Below, one piece after another: positions 22,157 to 34,245 of a stretch of DNA of 64,000 nucleotides. How positions within the stretch are numbered: position 1 is the first letter of the stretch; the number at the start of each line of letters is the position of its first letter. The stretch is taken from assembly GCA_017607445.1 (NCBI GenBank), contig JAEVHH010000006.1, forward strand, positions 620,001 to 684,000, written 5' to 3'. The notes below the pieces were generated by a model. That model saw only the letters and a program-made list of their open reading frames with translations, did no database searches and was not told the origin of the DNA. Position numbers and translations under genes: made by a program. This stretch comes from Histoplasma ohiense. Its lineage: Eukaryota; Ascomycota; Eurotiomycetes; Onygenales; Ajellomycetaceae.

Positions 22157-22261
22157 CTTGCATGTTTTAACTAATGTTGCATGTTTTAACTAACATTGCA
22201 TGCTTTATTGTAGGTGTGCGTAACAACGGACCACTCAAATAAAGTTTAGAGTGATTAGAAT

Positions 22262-22532
22262 TGTAAGAGATGGTTGTAGGTATAATTATGGAAGTAGTGT
22301 GAAGTATGCACGTAGGATGTTAAGAAGGTAGCAATCTCTATTATTCAAAGCTAATTGCTGATCTTCTAATATCTACAGATATCAGTGAGCATTATATAGG
22401 CGACTACCACGTGCTACAGCTGTCTATGATGCTGTGCACTATGTTCTTCTTCATTAATTCTGGCGTGTTCTGTGTTCTTCTATCGCCACATAGCTATTTT
22501 CTAATATAGATATCTCCGTTGCGCCTATTACA
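22262..22532 (-). repeat. 5' LTR of Gypsy-2 copy D
   Basis: 271 bp. The sense site AGCAATTAG at 22360-22352 is complementary, allowing for CpG decay, to CTAATCACT at 22258-22250 just outside the LTR. This fits self-priming over about 94 nt. TSD ATCAT follows at 22533-22537. Confidence 0.9.
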
Positions 22533-22537
22533 ATCAT

Positions 22538-24123
22538 GATGATCCACAGAGAAGTCACTTTGGTATAAAAAAGTTCATAGACAGCATTCAGAACAAATAC
22601 TATTGATATGAGCTAGTCAGAGATATCAAAGATTATATATCCACTTGTGATACTTGTCAAAGAGTAAAGTCAAAACAGCACAGACAATATAGAGAATTGA
22701 ATACAATTCTCTTATTATCAAATTCTTTTGAATTCATTACTATGAATTTTATTACAGACTTATCAGCCTCTACATTTCTTCATCAAATCTACAATGTGAT
22801 TTTAGTGATTGTGGATATATATACCAAGTTTACAATCAATATTCCTTGCATCAAAAACATTACAGCTGATGAACTAGCAGAAATCATTTATATCAAATTC
22901 TATACAATTTACAGAGTACTCAAAAACCATATATTTAATTGAGATTCACTGTTTACAAGCCATTATTGATTCATCTTTTGTTATATGCTAGACACACACT
23001 GGAAACTTTCAACAGTCTTTCACCCTCAAACAGATGATTAAACAGAATGACAAAATCAAATCTTGAAACATTATCTCTAATACTTTATCAACTATCATCA
23101 AGATGACTGAGCATGCTGACTACTGCTGATACAGTTTGTTTACAATACCTCTCAACATGTCTCTACTGAAATGACACTCACAGAAGCCTTAATGGGATAT
23201 CAATCTGATTTGAAAATTAATATCAGCAAATCACTGCAATCAGTCGCCATACATGCTGCTAGCTGTGTGAAACATATTGAGGAAACACATCATAAGCTTA
23301 TTGAGAATCTACAAAAGACACAACAAACACAGAAAATCTATTATAATGCAAAACATAAGCCTCAACAATTTAAAATAGATGACTATATCATGCTCAATGC
23401 AAAAAATCTCCAATTGCTGCACTCAGTTCACAAACTCAATCATAAATATATTGAACTCTTCAAGATTCTGAATATCATTGGAAAACAAGTGTATAAACTA
23501 GAACTATCATCTTCATATAGAAGCATTCATTCTGTATTCTATGTATCTTTATTGAAGCCATACAACTGCAGAAATGGAGCTCTATCAGAATCAGAATCAG
23601 AACTTATTGATGATGAAGAAGAATATTAAGTTGAAGAAATTCTTGAAAAACAACAACAAAAAAACAAACCTTCAGAATATCTTATGAGATGAACAGATTG
23701 AGATTCTAGTGATGATATATGAAAATCAGAAGAAAATATATTGAACACTCAGATATTCAAAATCTTTCTTGAATAAGAAAATGAACAACAAATACAAAAA
23801 CAACATATCTTCAAATATCAAAAGTGTGAACATCAAGTTGAAAGATGTCAGAAGTACAAATCTTAAATTGAAAAACACTAAAAGCACAAATCTCACTCAA
23901 ACTGCAATCAAATGCATTTTTTTAGAAAGATTTTATCAGAGAAAAGGAAAAAAAAAAAAAGGGAAAAATTCAATTTGAGTATAATAAATACAAAAGATAA
24001 AAAATACAAGCAAGGAAAAGACAAAGAAAACAGACTCTAAGAAAAGTTTAAAAGCTCTCAGTTCACTCATCTTCATCTCATCTCTCATCTCTCACTTTCT
24101 CTTCTCTCTCATACCTTCTCTGT
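22538..24123 (+). pseudogene. Gypsy-3 copy C: integrase core and chromodomain
   Basis: Begins in the integrase zinc-binding region (DPQRSHFGIKKFIDSI ... TCDTCQRVKSKQHR) and continues through the catalytic core (FEFITMNFITDL; FHPQTDD) to open stretches at 22697-22942 and 23171-23629. The latter ends in the GPY/F-type segment (HSVFYVSLLKPYN). A degenerate chromodomain follows (EEILEKQQQKNKPSEYLMR). TGA replaces Trp in YYWYELV and elsewhere. It breaks at 24123 with the TSD TCTGT of Gypsy-1 copy 2. Confidence 0.8.
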
Positions 24124-24699
24124 TGTAACGGGCGTACTTCGATTAACGATTTGGTACTATCCTAGTTACAGATTACAAATTGATTAAGAAAAGAAAGAGA
24201 AAAGAAATCAGAAGAAAGGATCATACAAAGAAGGTTCTTATAGAGAAAAGTTCAGAGTGGAAGAATATCAGAAGCTGCTTCACAGTGAAGTGCAGAGCAG
24301 AAGAACATTAAGAGATACACATAAGAATTATTAGAGACTACACAAGTGCAGAGTGTGGGACAGGGGAATCATTGAGAGCTATATGGAAGAATTGTTAGAG
24401 ACTATACAAGTGTGGAACACAGAGCAGAAGAACATTAGAAGCTATGTGAAAGAATTGTTAGAGACTACACAAGTGTGAAGCATGGAGTGAAAGAACATTA
24501 AAAGCTACACAGAAGAATCATTAGAAACTATACAAGTGTGAAGCATGAAATGAAAGAACATCAAGAATTATGTGAGATCACAGCAATCAGAAATGAGTGG
24601 ATGCAGAAGAAGAGTTGATTGTGTAAGTTGATTACTAATAGATGCTAATCTGTCACATTATCCCCCTCTACTGAGATGAGTGAGGACTTGTAGGTGTTG

Positions 24700-27600
24700 A
24701 GGGTGGCGATGTCCTTCAAGACAGATACAGATTCCCAGATCAGACAATCATATTCTATTCATTTGATGAGGTATTTGTGGCAGTGATGGTTGGTTCTATT
24801 GTCAAGAATTGCTTTGATTTCCCACTCAAGTTCATTATCTTCTTCTACAATGGCAGGTGGCTGTCAATTGGAGATTCTCTGGAAGGGGAATGGATCCTCA
24901 GCTGTGGGTTGGAGCAGGTTTGTATGAAAGACATTGTGGATGTTAGATGAGATGTTGAGTTGATAATTGTGTGTGTCTAGCACTTCCTTCACTGTATACT
25001 TGATATGATGGTAATCTAGTGTATGTGAGGGGTGGTCTGTTCTTATGTTCTTGAGATCTAGTCAGACTTTGTCTTTTACATGATATTGAGTCACAGAACT
25101 TCTTCTAATGTTCATTTGATTCTCATAATCTTGCTGAGTGCTGATTATTGAAGCTTCTGTTCATTTGTGAGCTTTCTTCAGCTTGCTCACAATGTTCTCT
25201 GCCATCTGTATGAGACTGTGAGTGTACATGGTTTCTCAGGAAGTCTTGGGGAAGTTCAGAATCTCTAAGTTGTATCCATGTAGAAGAAAGAATGAGCTTA
25301 TGTCTGTCATAGCAGAATCTCAATCATTAATCACAATTTCAGTGTGTGACAGCAGGTTGCTTCAGTTGTCTTGTGTATAATTGCAGAACTTACAGAGGAT
25401 GTTCTTCACTGTTTGTATCATTCTCTCAATAGCTTCATCAGTCTCTGAGTGATACACTGTTGATAACTTTCATTCAATTCTTAATAATTGGCATATGTGG
25501 GCTCAGAGTGTGTTGATGAATTGACTGTCTCTATCTGACACAATGAATGAAGGCAGATTATGTATATGATAGAACAGACTTCTGACAAAGACATCTGCAA
25601 CTACTTTGATGTTCATCTTATCACAGAGCTGTAGTATTACACTCTTGCTGAGTCAGTTGACAATGATTAGAATGTTTGTAGAACCTCCACTTTCAGATAA
25701 GGAAACTGCAAAATCAATAGCTATATCACATCAAGTTCAGTTGGAGACAGATAGAGGCTTCAACATTCTTTTTCAGCATTCACATCATATCATCACTGAG
25801 TTGCAGTGATCACAGTTGTGTACAAACCAGTGTATGTCTTTTGATATATCTGATCAGTAGAATTCTCAGGCAACAATGTTGTACATGATTTTGCATTCTG
25901 AGTGTCTGATCATTGATGAGTCATAAATTTCTTGCATGATTTGTGTTTGTAGAGGTTCTGAATTGGGGATCTATTGCCTATCTTAAAAGCATAAGCAGTT
26001 GTCATTGTTGATTGAATATGCTGAGATATCTGTTCTTGAGTATACATCTGTGGGGAATTGAGATGCTTTGCTTCATACAGCTTCAGTGACTTGTTGTCAG
26101 AATTCATCTGTCTCTGTCACTAGTCTCCATTGTTCTTTGAGTGAGGGTTCTTGAGCTTGAGACTGATTGATATATATGCAGGGTTCATCTGATTGTGTAG
26201 AACTTTCTATGATTGCAGAGTTGATTAATCAATGCTCTCAGTGTTTTCATCTGTCATTCAAGTCATCAGATGATATATCTTGTTCTCAGCAGAACAGAGC
26301 ATCTGCAAGAGTGTTCTCTACTCCAGATCAATAACAAATTGTGAACAAAAAACAGCTAAGAAACAATGACCAACACATATGTCTCTCAGTGAGTTTATAA
26401 GTGATTGTGAAGTACTCTAGATTCTTATGATCAATAATAATCTTGAATCTCTCAACACTCATGAGTTCAGATTCTCATTTTTCAAGACATTGTATGATCA
26501 CTAGAAGCTCCTTGTTGTAGATCTTGTAGTTGCATTCAGTGGACAACATCTTTTTCAAGATGAAGACACAGAATTATAGAACATCTTTGTTATCATATTG
26601 CATCAGTGCCTCATCTACTACATAATCTGAGATGTCTGTTTTGAGAATTGTATGCTTATTCAAATTGAATGATTGCAGCATTGAAGTGTTTGTGAATATA
26701 CACTTCAGCTTTTTGAATGCTGTGTCTGCTTTGTCAGTTCATTGAAATATGATGTCTTTCTGAGTCAGATCTGTCAGTGGTTGTATGATATTGAAGAAGT
26801 TTTTGATGAATCTTCAGTAGAAGTTAATGAATTCTAGAAAGCTTCTAGTTTCTTTTACTGAGACTGATGTCTCTCAGTTGAGGATTGCTTCCATCTTCTT
26901 AGAATTCATGCATACATCTTTTTCAGCTTTGATGATGAATTCTAGATAGGTTATAGACTTGGTCTTGAAGTCACATTTGTCAATGTCCACTTGCAGTTCA
27001 GCTTTATATAGACAGTCAAGCACTTGTTGTATGTGCTTGCAGTGCTCAGTGAGCAGTTCATCAGTGAAGATCAGAATATCATTCATGTACACTGAGACAA
27101 TCTCATTGAGCAGATCTTGTAGAGCTCAGTTAATGTATTTCTGAAATGTGCTCAGAGTGTTCACTAATTCAAAGAGAGTCACTGTCCATTCATATAATCT
27201 GTAACACATATGAAAAGTGGTTAGCCATTTGTCACCTTCATTAATCCTTATCTTATAGAAGGCTGCAGAGATGTCAAGCTTTGTAAATCATTTTGCTTTT
27301 TCTATTCATTTGAGTGTTTTGTTGATGAGTGAGAGAGGGTATCAGTTCTTCTGTGTAATCTTATTGAGTTCTCAGTAGTCAATGCAGAATTGTAAGTCTT
27401 CTTCTGATTTCTTTGTGAACAGTATAAGTGCTGCAGTGGATGAGTTGCTAACACAAATGAAGCCTTTGTTCAGTAATTCATTGAGTGTTTTTCATAGAAC
27501 AAGAAGCTCATTGTGTGACATGCTGTAGAGAGAATCTCAGAGTGATTGTGGGTTCTTACTGTCTTTCTTAATGAGCTCAATTGTATGATCTATACTGAGT

Positions 27601-28180
27601 TCTCAGTGAGAGGGAAGCTTTTCAGCTTCTTTTTTGTTGAATATGTCTGTGAAATCTTTGTACAATTCAGATAGTTCTTTATGTGGTTTCTTGAAATTCT
27701 TGAGTTCTAGTTTCTCTAACATCTTTTTGATATTCATCATACTAGTGGTGAACACTTGGATGTTCTTCTTCTCATGTGTTTGACAGATTAGTAGTTTGTA
27801 TGCTTTCACTGATATCTGAGTGAGATCAGCAGTTCTATTGACATCTTTCTTGTAAACACAGTCATCTTCTGAGAAAATAAGACAGTGGTTGTGTGTGTTC
27901 AACAAGGTTTCAAATTCTGTGAGTCATGATAGGCCAAGTATTAGATTATACTCAAGGTTTTGTATTTCATATATGTATATATTCTTTTTCTCATATTCTT
28001 CTATGTTGACATTAAATCTTACCATGTTGTAGAAAATGGATTCTCTGAGGTCATCAAATCTACTGAGCTTATATGGCTTGAGAAAGAGAATATACTGAAG
28101 CTTATACTTCTTGACTAGCTGGGTGTCTATAAGAGTGTAATGAAGAAAACCACTGTCTATCATTGCTTGTATGTTGACTA
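24700..28180 (-). pseudogene. Gypsy-1 copy 2 pol
   Basis: Protease MIDSGFLHYTLIDTQLVKKY (28163 down), pre-RT linker (27905-27603), RT with catalytic box YMNDILIFTDE (D-to-N in the first Asp), RNase H, integrase and chromodomain, in the same order as copy 1. Frames are broken by scattered stops. Copies 1 and 2 share most of their lesions only at former CpG sites, each site having gone to either TG or CA. Confidence 0.78.
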
Positions 28181-28389
28181 GACTATTTACAATGATAGAG
28201 ACTATAATTGTGTCTGCTTACATCTTCTACTTGAATCTTCAGCTAGCTTTCTGCTTCTTGAGCTCTTGTCTGTGTTTTAGAGTGAGAGCTTGTCTTTTCT
28301 CTGTTCTTGTCTATCTGTGGGTGACACAGTGTTTACATGTGTGGGGGGTTTACTTGAAGTGATTGCATTTGAACATTGATTTGTGAAGT

Positions 28390-29290
28390 GCTCTGATTTG
28401 TTGCAGTGTATGCAGACTTCTCTGATGATTTGATCAGCAGCATTCTTCTCTGAGACATTGAGAATTCTTGAGTGACTTGTGTTTACATGTGGAACTCAGT
28501 TCATTGATTCTGATTCAGAGGTGGGGGATGCTGCAGAGCAGTTCAGAGTGTACATATTTGTTTAATGAAATTCTCTGTGATTTTGAAGTGTGTGGAACTG
28601 AGACAGATTGTTGTTCAACAGACAAAGATCAGCACAGAATTTGCTGTATATTGAGAGCTTTGAACATTCTATACTTTGATTATACAACTGAAAGTTCAAG
28701 TTCTTGAACAATATGTTGATTTTGACAGTGTTGTCCCAGTCTTGCCCATCTGCTTCTAGAAGCTTGTGATTGAATTCAGAAAGATAAGTTGTCAACACAA
28801 CATTCATCTGACAAGTCTGATTAAGCCAGTCTAATGCCTTGGCTTGAAGTGTAGAATTGAGAAAGAGGGAGTCAAGTTGTTGGAAGACTAGCTCTGATGT
28901 ATGCTGATGATTCTGACAATGACTCATTCAGAGTTGAAATTTTGCTAATGCATCACCATTCAATCTGCTATGAATATACCACACTTGATTGAATAGTGAG
29001 TCTATTGCTTGTCTGTTGATGTCCAATTTGGTGTTTGCTTTTGACTTTCACATGAGGTAGAGCACTAGATCTCCCTCATATTTGTTGAGGATTGAGAGCT
29101 TCTCTCTTGAGGGCTTTTTGTGAGGTGTGGGTGTAGAAGGAACAGTGAATGTGGAAGTACTTATTTCAGCAAGTCATTGTTGCAATTCAGCCATCTGTAG
29201 CATCTGTTGCTGAAGAATGCTTTGTAGGTCTAAGTTGTTGTCCGCTGTGTTCGGGTGTGGTGGGTGTTTGTAGAATTGCTCATAGTTCAT
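28390..29290 (-). pseudogene. Gypsy-1 copy 2 gag
   Basis: ATG at 29290. The open part 28927-28562 (MSHCQNHQHTSELVFQQLDSL...) corresponds to two separate open pieces in copy 1, so this copy is better preserved here. A zinc knuckle of the C-x2-C-x4-H-x4-C type lies near 28430-28380. Not functional overall. Confidence 0.75.
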
Positions 29291-29680
29291 TTTGATATCT
29301 AAGAACATATAATAATAAAAAAAAAAAAAAAGAAAAGAAATACTTGTAGACACTCAGTTCTCTTGCAGACACTATTTGCAGTGTTGCAGCACTAAGCTTG
29401 ATCAAGCTTCTTCATGAATGCTATTCACAGTGTTACAGTTCATAGGCACTTGGGTCTTGTAGAACACAGTTGATTGTGTTTCAGATGCTTAGACACAACA
29501 GTCTATATAACTAACAATAGAAGCACTCAGACTCATGAGGGATCTCTTGTAATGACTAGACACTCAGATCTGTAAACAATGCACTCAGATGTAAGAACTG
29601 ATAATGAAGCACTCAGGCCTTAAATGATGCACTCAGATGTAAGAACTAATAACAAGACACTCAGATCTAAAATGCAGAAG

Positions 29681-29693
29681 AATCAATTTGTAA
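29681..29693 (-). promoter_or_regulatory. Gypsy-1 copy 2 primer-binding stretch
   Basis: Sense TTACAAATTGATT, directly after the 5' LTR (29694-30227). The matching LTR site at about 29741-29753 reads, on the plus strand, TTATGAATTGATT. Both fit an ancestral TTACGAATTGATT, the form still seen in the left LTR of copy 1 at about 7868. Confidence 0.65.
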
Positions 29694-30232
29694 TGTAATG
29701 GATGTACTTCAATTAATGATTTGATACTATTCTAGTTACAGATTATGAATTGATTAAGAAAAGAAAGAGAAAAGAAATCAGAAGAAAGGATTGTACAAAG
29801 AGGGTTTTTATAGAGGAAAGTTCAGAGTGGAAGAATATCAGAAGCCACTCCACAGTGGAATGTGGAGCAGAAGAACATTAAGAGATATGTGTAAGAATCA
29901 TTAGAGACTATGCAAGCACAGAGTGTGGAGCAGGGGAATCATTGAGAGCTATGTGGAAGAATTGTTAGAGACTATGCAAGCGCAGAACACAGAGCAGGAG
30001 AATGTTAGAAGCTATGTGGAAGAATCATTAGAGACTACACAAGCACAGAGCATGGAGCAGAAGAATGTTAAGAGCTATGTGGAAGAATCATTAGAAACTA
30101 CATGAGCACAGAGCACAGAGTGGAAGAACATCAAGGGTTACACAAGATCACAGCAACCAGGAATGAGCGGGTGCAGAAGGGGAGTTGGTTGCATAAGTTG
30201 ATTACTAACGGGTGCTAACCCATCACATCTGT

Positions 30233-31111
30233 CACCCTCTTCTTATACTGCCTCTGATACTTGTTAAGCACTGAGCCTCATTTCAAGTGCAAAGACACTG
30301 ACAAATGTCTCTTTCACAGAACATTTGCTTTCTTCTCTCTACTCTTCTTCATCAACCCTCTCATTCACTGACACATCTGCTGAAGAAAGGCCTCTTCTTT
30401 CATAATCTTCTTTCACATCTTCATATCATGAAGCTTATACTCTTCATATTCTGCTGCCTCCACTGCTGAAGTCTTCACAATCTTTTTCATTGACTCTTCA
30501 GTCAACTTTTCCAACTTCTTCTCAGCTGATTCTTTCATCACAGAGTTTTCAGAGTTCATCACTTTCAAAACCCTTATATTCTTCTTCACACTCTTCTCTT
30601 TCTCTAACATATTTGCTCTGAAAGAAATAAGCACAACCACTGCTTTCATAATCTGCACCTCTGCAGACTCAGCTGCTGCTCAGTGCTGAGATCACAGAGC
30701 ATTTGTTTCTGCTCTGCTCTGAGCAGACAGCATTGTCAGATGAGATGTGTTCAATTGTTTTATCAAACAATGAAAATGACTTTTGTGATTGATCATATTC
30801 TCTCTGATCATCATCTCTGTGAAGATAAACACTCATCTGTGCATGATGCATCTCAGAAGAGGTGTATCATGCATCTAGCATCATTATCAGTATATCAACA
30901 TTGCTAAGAGCACTACTATCTATTCAAAAGCAAATTTGAAGAAAAAGAAAAAGAAAATAAGAATTAAAGAAGATTACTCACAGATTTGCAGAATTTCTCT
31001 GCAGAGACACAAATCTCACAACACTTCTGAGTATTTGACTTCAATGCACATCAGAAGTCAACATCTCTCAGCTTGAAGACACAATATTCACACAGAATTC
31101 AACTGTTGTGC
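30233..31111 (-). pseudogene. Gypsy-3 copy C: remnant of the antisense gene
   Basis: Here the antisense gene of a plus-strand element lies on the minus strand. Matching stretches with copy F (31880-32700) include the Ser-Gln-Lys-Ser-Phe/Leu region, a Cys-rich part, and Glu/Lys-rich codons (30658-30413). Sequence continues up to 31111, where the inverted copy F begins, giving a large inverted repeat centred near 31.5 kb. The promoter-proximal part is missing. Confidence 0.55.
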
Positions 31112-31329
31112 TGTGAGGTGTAGTGACAGTGTGAAGAGTAACAGTAGAAGATAGTTTATAGTGTAACGTAGTGTAGCTAATCGCTAAGGAAGAAAAGAAA
31201 GAGAAAGAAGATGTGCGAAATACATACATCGATATATATATATATATAGAAATAGCAATAGCGAGAGTATAATGGAAAGAGGTAAGAATAAGTGAAGATA
31301 ATAAGAAAATAATAAACAAGTGCATTACA
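31112..31329 (-). repeat. 3' LTR of Gypsy-3 copy F, shortened
   Basis: 218 bp against 265-276 bp in other copies; roughly 50 bp of the TA-rich segment near its end is missing. It keeps CpG at AACGTAG, TAATCGC, GTGCGAAA, CATCGATAT and AGCGAGAG. Confidence 0.85.
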
Positions 31330-31691
31330 ATTGCCCCTCTTTTTTATAAGAGCTGCTCTCAGCAATTGTATAGATTGCTTGCTAGTAGATAATTGCATTT
31401 CTGTATTGTAAGTTCCACTTGTTGATAGCAGTATATCGATCACATCCTCTAGATAGCTTGTATATGCATTGTTATTGATTTTCTAATGAGATGGAATTGA
31501 TGGATTCTTTGATTGCTAGGGATTGCATGCAGAGAAGCAAAAAGAATTTCTTTTCTCTTGAAGATTTCTCTTCTCTTTTAACTTAATCATCATCAAAACT
31601 CCTTGCTTCTTCTGCTGTGATTTCTCATTCTCAAAAAAATTTTTAAATTTTTATATCATCATTCTCTCTCCCCCCTCTTTTTTATATTGAA

Positions 31692-32670
31692 ATGAGCTCT
31701 TTTGATTACTCTGATTTTAAGTAAGTTGTTTCTTGGATGCTTATCACATATTATTGTTGGTGTTCCTTGTCAGTGGCATTATTAGTGTGGTCATGTGTGT
31801 CACTAGCTTGTTTCTGTATAGCACCATTCACTGTTCACTTGTTATATTGCTCTAGCTCTAATCATGTGATGCACAACAGTCAGATTCTGTGTGAACATTG
31901 TGTCTCTAGACTTGAAGATGTCAATTTTTGATATGTGTTGGAGCTAAATGCTCAGAAGCATTGTGAGGCTTGTGTCTCTGCAGAAAAATTCTGCAAACTC
32001 ATGAGTAATTCTCTTTAATTCTTATTTTCTTTTTCTTTTTCTTCAAATTTGCTTTTGAATAGATAGTAGTGTTCTTAGCAATGTTGATATACTGATAATG
32101 CTGCTAGATGTGTGATACACCTCTTCTGAGACACATCATACACAGACGAGTGTTTATTTTTGCAGAGATGGCAGTCAGAGAGAATATGGCCAATCACAAA
32201 AGTCATCTTTGTTGTTTGATAAAACAATTGAACACATCTTGTCTGATGATGCTGTCTGCTCAGAGCAGAGCAGAGGCAAATGCTCTATGATTCCAGCATC
32301 AGACAGCAGCTGAGTCTGCAGAGGTGCAGGTTTTGGAGGCCATGATTGTATCTGATTCTTTCAGAGTGGAGGCATTAGAGGAAGAGAAGGGTGTGAAGAA
32401 GGGGGTTTTGAAAGTGATGAGCTCTGAGGACTTCATGATGAAGAGGTTGATTGAGAAGGAATTGATGAAGAAGGAGTTGACTGAAGAGTCAATGAAGAAG
32501 ATTGTGAAGATGCTGATGACTGCAGCAGTGTCTGTGATACCTGCTTTCTTTATCAATTTGTCACTGACATCAGTGGAGCAGAGGGAGAGGGTGTCCTGGA
32601 TGATGGAGAAGTGAGAGAAGAAGATGAAGAGAAATATCTTTCTTCATTGAATGTGCTGAAAAATGAATAG
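31692..32670 (+). pseudogene. Antisense cysteine-rich/acidic gene of Gypsy-3 (copy F)
   Basis: It lies between the chromodomain and the 3' LTR, opposite to pol. Recognisable coding pieces in order: an N-terminal segment from ATG 31692 (MSSFDYSDF) next to a GTAAGT donor; LCEHCVSRLEDVNF ... CEACVSAEKFCKLMS (31885-32000), ending at a GTAATT donor; a T-rich intron ending in GAATAG at about 32062; then Cys-containing (SDDAVCSEQSRGKCSM) and strongly acidic stretches (VNEEDCEDADDCSSVCDTC, DDGEVREEDEEKYLSSLNVL) to TAG 32668-32670. Internal stops are TGA, as from CGA. The exact exon joins are not settled. No known family was recognised. Confidence 0.55.
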
Positions 32671-33149
32671 ATTGATGGAGGAGAAGAGGAGTGAGAAGAC
32701 AAATGTCTTGTGAAATAGATATTTGTCTATACCTCTGCACTCAAAATGAGTGTCTGTAATATATGAGTACCAGAAGGAGTATTGGGTGAGGGTGGCAGAG
32801 AAGAAAGATGAGAGAGACAGTGAAAGAGAGAAGAGAAAGTGAGAGATGAGAGATGAGATGAAGATGAGTGAACTGAGAGTCTTTAGACTTTTCTTAGAAC
32901 CCATTTTCTTTGTTTTTTTCTTACTTGTATGTTTTATTTTTTGTATTTATTATACTCAAATTGAATTTTTTTTTTTCTTTTTTCCCTTTTCTCTGATAAA
33001 ATCCTTCTAAAAAGAATGCATTTGATTGAAGTTTGGATGAGATTTGCACTTCTAGTGTTTTTTGATTTAAGATTTGTGCTTCTGACATCTTTCAACTTGA
33101 AGTTTGCACTTTTGATGTTTGAAAGTATGTTGATTTTGTATTTGTCATT

Positions 33150-33836
33150 CATTTTCTTATTCAAGAAAGATTTTGAATGTCTGAGTATTCAATATGTTTT
33201 CTTTCAGTTTCTATGTATCACCACTAGAACCCCAATCTGTTCATCTCACAAAATATTTCAGAGGTTTGTTTTTTTGTTGTCATTTTTCAAGAATTTCTTC
33301 AATTTGATATTCTTCTTCATCATCAACAAGTTCTGATCCTGGTTCTGATAGAGCTCCATTTCTGCAGTTGTATGACTTTAATAAAGATACATGAAATACA
33401 GAATGAATGCTTCTATATAAAGATGGCAGTTCTAGTTTGTATGCTTGTTTTTCAATGATATCCAGAATCTTGAAGAATCCAACATATTTATAATCAAGTT
33501 TGCAAACTGAGTGCAGCAATCAGAGATTTTTTGCATTGAGCATGATATAGTCATCTATTTTAAATTGTTGAGGTTTATGTTTTGCATTGTAATAAGTTTT
33601 CTGTGCTTGTCATGTCTTTTGTAGATTCTAAATGAGCTTATGGCATGTTTCCTTGATATGTTTCGCGCAGCTAGCAGCATGTATGGCGACCAGTTGTGGT
33701 GGTTTGCTGACATTAATTTTCAAATCAGATTGATATCCCATTAAGGCTTCTGCAAGTGTCATTTCAGTAGAGACATGTTGAGAGATATTGTAAACAAACT
33801 GCACTAGTGATAGCCAGCATGCTCAGTCATCTTGAT
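33150..33836 (-). pseudogene. Gypsy-3 copy F: integrase C-terminus and chromodomain
   Basis: Matches copy C 23090-23790. It includes HSVFHVSLLKSYN and an open 79-codon stretch (33519-33280) running into YQIEEILEK and a degenerate chromodomain. The upstream part of the integrase continues at 41083 beyond LINE-G. Confidence 0.75.
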
Positions 33837-34245
33837 TATTATTATTATTATTCTTCAATTATAGATGTATACAGTCAGTGACTATGACATCTACCTGAAA
33901 TACTTCAGGATTTTTCAAATCAAGAATATTCTAATATACAAAAACAATTTGACACATGCATTAACAGAATTCCAGCCCAGAATCAAACAACTATTCAAAC
34001 TATTCAATCCAAAAATAAAATCAAAAGAATGTCAATGAGTTAGCACAACTCAACTTCAAAACAAAGGAAATAAATATTATAAAAGACAGCAGCTATTAAA
34101 AATCAACAGAAAAGAAAAAACATTTGCAATGACTATTATCAACAAATAATGAAACAAACTGCTTGAAACAAATGAAAATTAACAATAAACAAAGTTAAAG
34201 AAAAGATCAAAATAAAATAAACAAAAACAACTGATCTAAATATCA

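Larger units (their letters stand above)
15389..22532 (-). mobile_element. Gypsy-2 copy D, full-length chromovirus with an antisense gene
   Basis: It spans 7144 bp. The two 271-bp LTRs are 15389-15659 and 22262-22532 (sense ends TGTAATAGGCGCAAC and CATCTCTTACA). The 5-bp TSD ATCAT is at 15384-15388 and 22533-22537. Sense order: 5' LTR, primer-binding stretch near 22258-22250, gag, pol with chromodomain, then a spliced antisense gene, a polypurine tract (GAAGAAGGAAGATAA) next to 15660, and the 3' LTR. It is the least decayed of the Gypsy elements here, with only scattered stops and many CpG still present. Confidence 0.93.
24124..30227 (-). mobile_element. Gypsy-1 copy 2, full-length chromovirus with both LTRs
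   Basis: It spans 6104 bp. LTRs of 534 bp are 24124-24657 and 29694-30227. TSD TCTGT is at 24119-24123 and 30228-30232. It has the same organisation as copy 1 in the same orientation, inserted near the end of Gypsy-3 copy C. CpG again survives mainly at the two outer ends (AACGGGCGTACTTCGATTAACG at left; GAGCGGGTG and CTAACGGG at right). Confidence 0.92.
2376..31111 (+). mobile_element. Gypsy-3 copy C, oldest element, broken into five pieces by later insertions
   Basis: The pieces are: 5' LTR and start of gag (2376-3418), protease and RT start (about 6856-7818), RT to integrase zinc finger (13903-15388), integrase core plus chromodomain (22538-24123), and 3' region with the antisense gene (30233-31111). 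They join in one order and strand across three complete insertions, each with its own TSD. Each join is confirmed by the uninterrupted sequence in copy F (for example F 41630-41680 spans the D insertion site). The 3' LTR and the last 550 bp or so of the internal region are missing at the junction with F. The first interruption (3419-6855) is a patchwork and also lost the gag zinc-knuckle region. Confidence 0.8.

Noticed and set aside
22225..22261. A tRNA-type primer-binding site (TGGTCCGTTG) downstream of the Gypsy-2 5' LTR
   Set aside because: It is about 30 bases away from the LTR end rather than adjacent, and I could not match it to a tRNA 3' end; the self-priming pair fits better.
31112..31329. 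Solo LTR of Gypsy-3
   Set aside because: A polypurine tract adjoins it on the internal side and the internal region of copy F follows, so it is the 3' LTR of that element.
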